Shown: positions 24,358 to 34,044 of the stretch, one piece after another
Numbering within the stretch: the stretch's first letter is position 1
Layout of the letters: the number at the start of each line of letters is the position of its first letter
NCBI GenBank assembly: GCA_004794785.1
Contig: SJOL01000802.1
Coordinates: forward strand, 2,477,351 to 2,541,350
Length of the DNA stretch: 64,000 nt
From: Opisthorchis felineus
Lineage: Eukaryota > Platyhelminthes > Trematoda > Opisthorchiida > Opisthorchiidae
Direction: 5' to 3'
The notes under the pieces: generated by a model
Databases searched by the model: none
Seen by the model: only the letters and a program-made list of their open reading frames with translations
What the model was told of the DNA's origin: nothing
Position numbers and translations under genes: made by a program

Positions 24358-24613
24358 AATTAAAGGCCATGCTCAGAACCACCGGCGGTGAGCGAAGCAC
24401 CCGTGCTACTGGAGGGGTGATGGGTATACGAACGCACCATGGTGCAACGCAACAGGGCGACCCTCCCTGCAGGACGTACCGGCCACCACACGAGGCTTTC
24501 ATCCCTCGTGCATGCTACCAGATCTGCAAGGTGGCGTACCACCGGGCAGTCATAATTGTGGCTTGTGCATTAAAAATAACTCCAGCTACCAGATTATTTT
24601 ATCCGGTCGGGGG
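24358..24613 (-). repeat. 255-bp near-identical block in LINE 3' region, minus copy
   Basis: Partner of 18029-18283, inverted. It sits at the matching place between the RT C-terminus and the 3' tail. Immediately outside, the pair drops to roughly three quarters identity (for example CCTGGCTTT against CCTGGCTTCT with scattered changes beyond). No target-site duplication is visible at the block edges, which argues against independent insertion of a small element. Confidence 0.75.
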
Positions 24614-25102
24614 AAAGCCAGGCCAGTAAGACAGCTCATTCATTTCGAACGAGCACACGACAAACAGCCGCTGGAGATGCAGGTCGCGAAAGCAAATGGG
24701 GCGGCAGCTATCATTGGGACGAAGGGGACAGAACGGAGATGGCCAAAGCGTGTGAATCATGGCTAAACGATGACGTAGCGTGAGCTATCGAGCCAAACAG
24801 TGGCTTACCGCAGTGTCGTGTGTGTGCTGAATGGGTTGCGAGGTGTATAATACGTTCTCAGGCACGGGGAACTCTGACTTGCTTGTTCTATGTTTGTTAG
24901 GGTTAGGCAAGACGAGGCACCACTCATAAGACAGAGCGGAAGGAGTAGTCCAGGGCAGGAACCTTGCTGGGAGGAACCTGGCATAAGTTGCTTTAAAAGA
25001 GTCAAAAAAGTAGCAAGGTATAGCAAGGGGGTGGCTTATTTTTTAAAAAAAAGTTATTGTTCCCATTATTTTTTTCGTTCACTAGCTTTACCTTGGCCAA
25101 CC

Positions 25103-25505
25103 TCAGAAGTGGTCTATACCCCGTTCATAAAGGAGATCGGGAGAAAGTTGGGTATTAAGTAGGGCGGCTGCGGCTTCACAAGTAAGGAAGTTATCTACAG
25201 ACTGTGAAAACCTATGTTGATGTGTGATATTTGGAAACCAATCGAAGAGACTATTCCAGATGCGAGCGTAGTAAACCGCGAAGAAGTAGTGTCGTAGATT
25301 TGTACGCGCTTGAGGGCACAATAAGAGGTTGCTGGGTTTACGGAAATTATAGCGGGTATGTGACTTTACGTTTAGCCTAGCCTCTGCTATAAAAGAATTT
25401 CGGTACAACAAACGGTGTAAGAGAGTTAAATTTAGCTTTAACCGTCTGAGCCATAGTGGCTCAAGGCCTACGATTATACAGCGGGGGCGATAGAAGAGAG
25501 GGCTG
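25103..25505 (-). pseudogene. LINE RT C-terminal fragment
   Basis: Minus-strand translation gives GLEPLWLRRLKLNLTLLHR, LLYRNSFIAEARLNVKSH, RTNLRHYFFAVYYARIWNSL and THQHRFSQSVDNFLTC, ending in TGA at the 25103 side. The first block matches LGLDPLWLRRIRFNLGLLHR of the plus-strand LINE. The open frame is intact over about 130 codons but lacks the catalytic RT and endonuclease domains, so it is a 5'-truncated retroelement end. Confidence 0.75.
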
Positions 25506-25510
25506 GCCTG

Positions 25511-28500
25511 TGGGAATAACTTTTTGGTGAATAAACGTTGGACGTTCTAGAGTGCCAGTCTACAGCTTTGGGTATAAAGGGAAGAGAAAGCAGGACAGAA
25601 TTCCACCATTGGTCGCACGCACGCATTGGTGAGTTCCTCATGAAAGGCGTCTTGCCCAACCACTGGTTTTCAGTTCTACCAGTGGGCGTGGACGGTCTCA
25701 TGCGGGTGATCGGTCAAGCAGCTCGAATTTGACCGTGTGCGCGTATCTAGTCAGGCACAAAGGCTGGTGCTTTCCAGCTGAGACCCAAATCATCCACTGG
25801 AAGTAGCAACCAAAAACACTTGAAATTTGGATGCCTAAGGAATAAAGCTGCCTAAAGATCCTGCTTCGATCCTGTATCCACGTTTTGTAAAATGGGGCGA
25901 AAATCAACACAAACGTAGTACACATATACACGGCTTGTTGTCGAATTTGTCTAGGAAATTGTGCATTGTGAGTTGCGATTGAGATGGGATAGCAAAAGTT
26001 GGATAGCGGGTGCAAATTTTCGGAGACAAGCGGCGGTGTGTTGCTAGTCGTTTCGCTGGGGCTTCAACGGACCTGCCTGCAACTGGGGTTGGTAGACGAT
26101 CGTAAGTAACCTGTGTGATTAAAGGGGATTTTGTCTGTCCATCCGGCTCTGTAGAGAGCAAAGCGACTCACCTGGAGTCATCACACGGCGGCTGATGTTG
26201 CACGGAGGAACGTTGACCGTAAGTTTCATAGTTTTATTTAAACCAAGACACTGTCGTGGAACCGACCACTTGGAAGAACTTTTGTAATTCTTGGTCAAAG
26301 CCTTTAACTAAAAACCCTGACTCCAAGATGGCAGTGATTGGTGTAACATTGGTGATGCAGTTTTGCAACTTAGGAAATTAGGTTTCGCGACTCCTGAATA
26401 TGTGGGGTCAAAACTGTTTTTCAGGCGTCGACCCAAAGGTCAAAATAGCAGAAAAACTGCAGATGATGAAAATACGGCATCTTGTAGAACCTTTTGTTAC
26501 GAAGGTTCTTAAACCATTCCACTACGATAAGCTACAGTCGTTGTTCGAAGAACAGTGTCAAAATTCTTGGCATTATTGCATGCGAGCTGGTACTATGAGT
26601 TATCAGCCTCGACGTTCATTTGAGTTCAGACATGGTACGATGTTGTTAGCGCCAGCAGGATTAGAATAGTGTCCCCCCTTTTAGCTTTAGCACATTCGAG
26701 CCTGAGGAGAAGAGCAGAAGGCATGAATGGTTACCGTTTAATTATTTACAGTGGACAGTAGCTTTCCGGCGTACATTAGCCAGGGTCGTATCTGCATCAG
26801 TGTGGCCACCATGCCATAGTAGTTTCGAAACTACACCACGAAATTATTCATTTACCTATGTACCTCAATACACTTGTACTTATCCACGTACCAGCCCAAC
26901 CCGCACATAACTCCGTATAGGAGCAAGCAATAATTATTCGAAATAATTCCACAAGTTTTGCCCAGGGGTACTAAACGCTGCTGGTCGAGTCAGTTAGTGT
27001 TAGTTACTTGTAAGCAAATCCGACTATTTTCCAATGGTCGAAAGCCACGAAAACCTTCAAAATTGAGTCGGTCGCTGCATTTGCACATTTAGGACCGGCT
27101 CTGTTGCGTGGATAACATGCAAACTCTACAAATTTGAAGTAATCGTACGAGATAAAAGGCATTCGTTTTATTAATATATACTAAGCTAATAACTAGCTCC
27201 GTGCAATCGTAGGGGAACTATACCACTTTTTGCACATGACGTATTATTTTTCTATATTTCCAGCGTCCTCCGATACCTGTCCGTAGCCAGGCATCTACAG
27301 TAAAATTCCACTTTTCAGAACTTTCGACCTTAAGTATTCCCTCGCAATAAGCACTAAGTTTGGGCTAAAAACATCCTGAGCCTTGAGGCGCTACATTAAA
27401 TTGACGTTAACCGCCGTCAAACGAGCAAGCTGGATAATCTTCACTACATAAAGATACGCCACAGTGTCCCGTTAACAGGAAACGTTAGCTAATGCAATAT
27501 TTTGGTCTTGAAAATGTGGATTCCGGCAAGTGAATATGCGTCGGCTATTGGAGCAGAAGTGATGTATTTCATAAGTTAACCAGGGGTCCCCCAATGCTTT
27601 CTAACGACAGAGGCTAACCCAGCGACAATGCCGTTTTCCTTAGAAAAGCACTCACTCGTCCCCCTGCATGTTAGATGAGCAGTGTTTTAGAACGTCACGG
27701 CGACAGTATCTTGCAATAAGTAGGCTGAGCAAACTGACGACGAAATCGCAAAACCCGTATAACTAGCGCGATTAGATACTCAGCAGCAAACCGATATTAT
27801 CACGGTAAGTTAATAAACCCAAGTAACGGGAAAGGAACAGTGAAGGAAAAGCTGCTGAGAGATTAAGGGTAAAGTGTAAACGCTCACCAAACAACAGCTT
27901 TATATCGTATCGTTGGTCAAGGCACTTGGGGCTACTGAAGATTTAGAGCGGGATTGCCCCTGTCTGTTCGCTGTTTTGTGGCCCTTGCACACTTTCAAAC
28001 CGCGCAATAAATCAGAAAAACTAAGTGAAATAAAAATGTGCGGTGTGATCACAGCAGAAATTACCGGGGCAATTCTTGACTTTATGTATGAGAATAATGT
28101 GGAGGGAACCGGAAACTCTCTGAAGAGATGGCCACGCGCGGTGTAGTCAGTGGTGCAACTTATTGGTCAGATGATAATTTTTCGGGGAGAGCGTTCGACA
28201 TCATTAATGAATGCAACAGGAAAGAAGGCGTAGTGTGCGCAAGTCTATTCCAAACCGGGTGGGAGAAATAATAATAATTGTTGTCCAACTCGTCAATCCG
28301 AGACAGAGTAGTTTGCGTCTGCAACTTTTGAGGCTGTTGTCGTACGAAAGAGGTAAGAAGTGGTTGGCAGTCCTGCGATGAAAGGTGTTGTACGCCCATG
28401 TAAGGTACCACTGACTTCAAAAACAGTTGATTTGGAAGCAAGAGTGGCTTTACGCTCTAATATTTAGAGCAGTAACTCGGTGACTGGCGACCCATATTTA

Positions 28501-31215
28501 AATCACATTTCAATCAGGAAGGCCACGGTTTTCTCCCAAAAGGCAGAATAACGTAGAATCAAGTACTACTGATTTGTCTAATCAGCGGAAGAGGCCAACA
28601 AGACTGAACACCTTTTTGGAGGCATGTGGGACCACCACACAGAAGCAAAGGTTGGAGAGCGCCTATACCCATGCGTTTTTATGGTGGTTGGACTTGGAAA
28701 TGGGGGCATTATCTTTTGCCATGATCAAGATGAACGAAGGAGGAGCCGTTCCTCAACGGACACAAATCAATTTCAGAGAGTCGTGAGAAAGTTTCGGTGG
28801 CCCATGAGCTGCGCCTATCGTTAAATTGCTGCTGGGCCGTAGGTACGTACCACCTACTAATGGTAGAAGGCACAAGATGGGTGATCGCTTAGGAACTTCG
28901 CAGGAAGCAACGTTGATCTACGTGAAACCCCAGTGAAAAAGTGAAAATGGAATGAAATATAGCTATTAACGCATACGCGAGAGGAATGTCTAGGGTTTGA
29001 AGGCAAAAATCTATCTAGGTAACGAAGCCCGGATTCCCAGATCTTCCCGTGGATGGGCTGAGAGCTCATGGGGATTCTGTTGAGATTAAGGTGGAAGTCA
29101 GAGGATATGAACTCGGTATGAGTGCTGTTCTGGACATCTACAATTAGTTCCCAGAAGAAGAGTTTTGGCTTCCTATGCTTGGAGGAAACATTGATGACCC
29201 GGATGGGGAAGTTTAGTATTGTTGAGGCGAATAACCGGGGATTCGTTTGCGACTGCTTCAATTTTTTCTCATTGGGTGGGCGTGAGACCTACTGGACGGC
29301 AGTTAGTGGGGTGTCATCCGGGCTAGCTGAAATGCCTTGGTCACACTGCTGGGAGAGTTTAGCCGTCTTGACGACAGAAAGTGCGGCGGTTTTGGAGCCA
29401 TCGTGTACTTGGAGTTAATGTATGAGTGGGTAGGTGGCATCAGCACCACGGCTGAGTACGTCTCTGTGGACGTCACTATGGTCCTTTCGCGACCTGCGAC
29501 ACGGGTGTTAGAAAGCTCTCCAAAGTTTTGAGAGTGGATACGCAAAGTTAATTTTGAGGAAGCCTGTGAGCGATATACTAACTGTAGCCGTTTGTCCTCC
29601 TGCAAGTTTTACTGCATGGACACCCTCTTGGCGGTCGCTTCACCAGTAGTTGTCTCAGCAAAATTTGCTGTCGGTTCATCATTACGCAGATACAACCAGA
29701 GGAGGTTGCGTATTGGAAGCTAAAATAGAGCGTGTTTCACGCAAGAGGAACTACAGTTTGCTCTCCAGTTTTTTGGGCGGTGAGTTCTCAGAGCTAGTCA
29801 GTTTGCTGATCCCAGGCGTTTCCGTATGCCACGGCATTTGCTTCAATGTTATACAAAGGGGTGTGACGGTTGCAAGCTGCAGGTTCCAGTAGCGCAGGTT
29901 ATCCCGTGGAGAGGCGGTGCGGGGTTCTTTGTCAGATGAGGAAGGGATTGTGATTTTATCACTCATGTCACCGTCCACATCGCATTTAGTTGTGCCTATA
30001 TATTTGAAGACACGTGCCATTCTTAGTACTTCCCCTGTGCCTAGCACCGATGGTGCTGAGTTTCACACGTTCCCTCCCCAAACTCCACCATACAACTTTG
30101 AGTCTGGGAGCGTTATTGACGACCACATTCTACGGGCCTTTGCACTCTAGTTTAGTTTACAATTTCCTTACTAATCGTACTAATAACCTACTGGACCTGT
30201 TGAATAATCTTGGCTGAAAGGACGGGGACTTGGAATTTCTTACCTTACCGTCAACTGTCGTAACCGTGGTGCTAATTTCGTTTCTGCAAGTAGTGGGTTC
30301 GGTTGGTCCAGTCTACCTTCTTCACGCTTTTCGGGGTGGGGCGTCAACATCTCCGGTAGTGCGTTTCCGAGTGATGCAGTCCCGGACTTCGGTGGCCGGT
30401 AATGTTGTATCTCCTATGAAATTTCGCGACTTCCTATAAGCCCTGCCTTCTACTAACTGCTGCCTCCAACCAGCCAGCCTTTCCCGTTACAGTTTGTTGA
30501 CCCTACCAGAATGCTAACATGTCATACAAGGCGAGCAAGACAAGATAATCCCCTAAATCTTAACTCGGTAACAGGACTTCTGAAGCGCCTATGGGGGCCC
30601 CATTCCAGCGTCCCGTAAATCCGATAACGCCAACTGCTCATCGTAAAGCTCTCAGCCCTCCCGCCTCTAACTTTGTCTCTTCCAAGGCTGGAATAAGCCG
30701 GTATATCGTCACATGAGGCAATTCTTTAGCGTTATTGTCTTGACCACAAGGTGCAGGTGAGCACCCACCAACTTTAGTGAAATGGTTCCTTAGAAAGAAC
30801 CAAACGAACTCCAAAGAACCTTCTGAAATCAGTCTTGGAGAAAATTGGCGTTGAGACAGAGCAATAAACAAAGCGAATATGACCTACCGTTATACAGTTC
30901 AGGGCCCAAAATGATAAGCACCGCGCTTTCTTTGGAAGGGGCATGAAATGAAACGTCTATGCGACCTACGCGCTCCATAAACTGTCCGATTGCCGAGATT
31001 GTTCACAAGACAGTGCTCTCAAAGATGCGCTGATAATGCCTCCCGAATGATCAAGTTCTATTGAGGTGGGACTCACAGAGAGTAAAACGAATGGTACGAC
31101 AAATACAAATGGAACGCCGCTTGAGTTTAGCGACGGAGTGCTACTTCATGTTAATACCCCTACGCCAAACGCGTCGCTAATCTGCATCGGAAATGGGAGG
31201 CCCTACCTTTGGTGA
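25511..31215. other. No gene recognised; anonymous sequence
   Basis: Short open frames only. A 16-bp perfect palindrome (GTAGTTTCGAAACTAC) lies at 26819-26834, and an AATTATT-CGA-AATAATT dyad near 26930. No repeat family used elsewhere in the window is evident. Confidence 0.35.
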
Positions 31216-31483
31216 ATGTGTTGGAAAAGTCTACTTATTGTGTTCGTGAAGCCCGTGGCGGGAAGGCACCGACGCGAACACATTCCAGTGAATCAAAATC
31301 CACCAGGCGCTACTGAGCTATCATTTTTAACGAACAGCCAGGCGACGTGGCCGATTTTCGTGCTGAGACGGAATTCCCAGGTGATGATGGATTTGCAAGG
31401 CGAGCGTCGGTAACTGATAACACTGGTTTTTTCTTCGCGCCATATGTTCTGCTCATTCGGGTTGTCTTCTAATTGCTTCTCAG

Positions 31484-31758
31484 ATTGGAACATCGCCATC
31501 GATTATGCTGAATCTCCAGCTGACACAGTCCTCGACGTCGGCGATAAGTATGTTTGCTCATCTTATTTACTTTTGCAATATATTTCTATAAGTACTATGT
31601 TTCAACAAATCACCCTGTCAATCAATCTGCCTTTTTCCCTGACCTATTTTACATATAGTCCATCGAGCTTACTGACTGATCTAAATCAAAATGAAGGACA
31701 CTTGAATTTTTCGGCCTTGACGCCAGTTGTCGTAACTAACGCAGCGGCGGAATTTTAA
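31484..31758 (+). CDS. Hypothetical host gene, last two exons (upstream cistron)
   Basis: Exon 31484-31547 follows an acceptor (CTAATTGCTTCTCAG) and ends at a GTATGT donor. Intron 31548-31658 (111 nt) ends TTACATATAG. Exon 31659-31758 closes with TAA. The phase is kept across the junction, giving WNIAIDYAESPADTVLDVGD, a split Asn codon and 32 more residues ending AAAEF. An exon ending at 31380 (PGDVADFRAETEFP) would join in phase, but its GTGATG donor is weak. No family recognised. The stop codon lies four bases before the ATG of the next cistron, and joining this exon directly to that cistron gives stops in every phase, so they look like separate coding units. Confidence 0.4.
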
Positions 31759-31762
31759 GAAG
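31736..31762 (+). promoter_or_regulatory. Possible trans-splice acceptor overlapping a stop codon
   Basis: CTAAC at 31736-31740 resembles a branch site, TTTTAAG at 31753-31759 supplies the AG, and the ATG follows at 31763. The same TAA is the stop of the upstream cistron. Spliced-leader addition to downstream cistrons is known in flatworms, but no leader gene is in this window, and the pyrimidine tract here is short. Confidence 0.3.
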
Positions 31763-32290
31763 ATGACCAAACCCATAAACGAAGAGTTGCTACATCTTGA
31801 CGACGAAAGAATCGATTGGACAGAAGAAGTTTGTTTCGGAATTACCATTTAGTTTTTGTTAGTATCGTGAACGTGAACGTTTAAGGAGGGAGGCGGAGGA
31901 GAAACTCGCAGAGTCGAGGAAAGAGAAAAATGACGAAACGTTGGAGAAAATATGTCCCCCAGTGTATACTTCGGACGAATGCGACCCACTCGGGTCTAAA
32001 AGTTAGGTGAACCTGTTCATGAATTGACCAATAACAGCTCTAAGGGAAGATGACATCGAGTTATATAAACGCATACGGTAAATAGTTATCATTAATTTTC
32101 GCATACGAAGTTATTAGGGAAGAAGTGGAGCGAGACTTTGCGCCGAAAGAATACAAAACTGACTATCGCTCAGTTACGAAGGTCGATTTTCACAGCAATG
32201 AAATTCCGGATCGTCCTAGGCCAGAACCACGCGTGAGTTCTTATTATTAATTCATTTTATTATATTCAGCTGCAAATTCACTGTTTATGA
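31763..32290 (+). CDS. Hypothetical 115-aa host protein, four exons with tiny introns
   Basis: Model: exons 31763-31828, 31863-32001, 32111-32232 and 32270-32290, with introns of 34, 109 and 37 nt. All introns are GT-AG (donors GTTTGT, GTTAGG, GTGAGT) and all junctions keep phase. The product starts MTKPINEELLHLDDERIDWT. Residues about 22-52 are highly charged and likely helical or coiled coil (EEYRERERLRREAEEKLAES). The C-terminal half has KEYKTDYRSVTKVDF and ends PEPRLQIHCL. I do not recognise the family; small axonemal or ciliary proteins have this sort of composition, which is only a guess. A possible acceptor AG at 31758-31759 sits four bases before the ATG, with CTAAC about 20 bases upstream, so the 5' end may be trans-spliced. 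If the 109-nt intron is not removed, translation stops after residue 69. Confidence 0.55.
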
Positions 32291-33717
32291 AAAACCAGTT
32301 GGTGCATTAGTAAGCCGTCGAAATATGGTCTTGCCGAACAAAGTGATCACTGCCGTTTTGGTGATGAATATAGTGCCTTTTAGGCTCATGAATACTTCAG
32401 CGAATAAGCCACGGGGGAGTTATTGACGTGATCGTACATTTAAACCCAACATCGAAGGACAGCGGACAGAAAACCAAAGCTACGTCCATTACTACGTGTT
32501 CTGGGGACGCTAGAAGGAGCGTTACTCTCTCATTTCGTTGATAAGTTATGAGAGCAGCTGAGATTCCACTTCACATATGGCTGCACGCACGTTTTGCCGT
32601 TCGGATATGGAGCCAAATGTTTAAACACGGTTATAACGTGCAGAAATTTGCACAGTACAGCGGCATCAAGTCAGCCCACGGGTTCCAGGACGTTATATGA
32701 ACCTGGTGTCTAGAATCTCCACAAGTACACTCTATGGCCCACCTACCAATTACTGATAACTAAGGACCATCCTTTCATCTACATGCTCAGTCTCGCTGAC
32801 ACTACTAACTTCAGGGGCCAACAAGCGAAGATCTCATCCTAACATGACTGTTTGAATTGCCTTTCGCAGTTTTGCTTTCCGTGCATGAAGCACTCTAGTC
32901 TGCAAGTCACTTCTGCCCAAACGGTAGTTATGTCCAACCCGAATAGTGGCACCATGCATGAACAGGCACACCATCTGAGGCGGGAAAAGCCTGGCTTATT
33001 ATCCTGCACAACCCAATTAATCCTATGAATGTTATGAATCCCAGGAAGTTTGGTTCAGAGAAGGTTGCACGCCATAAAAACTTGCCGACTAAGTAGTAGA
33101 AGATAGAAGTCACCGTAGAATTGGCATGTTATTCATAGACACAGAAAAATCGATGATTTCCTGCCCGTGTTGGCCACGGAAAATAAGCGATTGCCTTTGG
33201 CTTGGGAGGTGTCGCTTAGTTATTTCGAGCAAGTCGAGAAAGTAACACAGACTAGCATGCATCTAACCATGGGCTGCCTGTTTGGAATTAAAAAACAGCA
33301 GCAGTTAGAGATGCACCTTGGATGGGCCTTCAGCCTCACCGACGACTATCTGCTCGGAGGACGGCCTGCCAATCTTCCTAACACAGTGACCTATCTGAAA
33401 ATCAAGCTTAGTATAACGGACTGCGGAACAAATTTACCACCTACAATTAGGAGGATAGAGAACATATGAGCCCAAGCTAGTAGACCAGGAGAAAACTCAG
33501 CCCATTAGACTACAGTGGCATATCAACGGAGAAGACCCCGATGGCCCGCTGAGCTTCCTACACTGGTAACAGTAAAGAGTAAATTTTGAATGGGGATTCA
33601 CAACGGACATATTTCCTTGAAGAAACAGTATTGGGTAGGATGGCAGAAGATACTGCGAACACAAAGCCAAACAGCCCCGTTTATATGAAGTAAGACGTAG
33701 AATCGCTACTAATACAG
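32291..33717. other. No gene recognised downstream of the two-cistron locus
   Basis: No clear AATAAA lies directly after 32290. The open frame at 33167-33469 (plus) has no recognisable motif or splice context. Confidence 0.35.
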
Positions 33718-34044
33718 CTGAGTATGGAAGTTTCAAACGCGGGTGGTGGTAAGATTATTAGCGTTGTTCAGTGTGTCGACGCAGACAATCTCAATGCCAT
33801 AAAAGTGGGAGAAAAAGTGGTGAAATCTTTCCACAAGAGGAGTGCTGAACAAATATTTGCCGACTGCCACCTGGTGACCACACCTGGTGATTCTGCTTGT
33901 CCCCTAACACTCAGTCTCATTTTAGATGAAAGATATTTTATGCAGATTAGTTTGCATGAAAATAGGCTTATTCACAGAATACTTGGCACTAGCCAATTTT
34001 TGAATGTGAAAGAGAAATTTTATGGACTTAGAACAGTTCACTGA
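33718..34044 (+). CDS. Candidate coding exon, unknown product
   Basis: Open from an acceptor-like AATACAG to a TGA at 34042. The frame has a strong purine-N-pyrimidine codon pattern, especially over the first 60 codons (VSNAGGGKIISVVQCVDADN, then KVGEKVVKSFHKRS). ATG at 33724 could be a start. No family recognised and no partner exon could be linked, so it may be a gene fragment, a repeat-derived frame or chance. Confidence 0.3.
   Translation: MSMEVSNAGGGKIISVVQCVDADNLNAIKVGEKVVKSFHKRSAEQIFADCHLVTTPGDSACPLTLSLILDERYFMQISLHENRLIHRILGTSQFLNVKEKFYGLRTVH

Larger units (their letters stand above)
22347..25510 (-). mobile_element. Related LINE, minus-strand, 5'-truncated copy
   Basis: Read on the minus strand: RT C-terminus at about 25510-25103, then a 2.7-kb non-coding 3' region ending in an ATTATC repeat at 22351-22376. 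Colinear landmarks with the plus-strand copy include AGCGGCTGTTTG, the near-identical block, GGGGCTGTCCAAAAACCGAA, AAGCTTC-AACTTCGGC, CGGATAATGCCCAC and CATGCTTTTATTCTGAC. Its RT C-terminus is only partly similar to that at 16600-16990, so the two are probably different subfamilies. Confidence 0.72.

Noticed and set aside
17917..24780. Inverted repeats as terminal repeats of one DNA transposon
   Set aside because: Each arm runs from a LINE RT C-terminus to a simple-repeat tail, so they are two LINE copies in opposite orientation. No transposase lies between.
26819..26834. 16-bp palindrome as an operator or recombination site
   Set aside because: A single occurrence with no supporting context; such palindromes are expected by chance in a long window.
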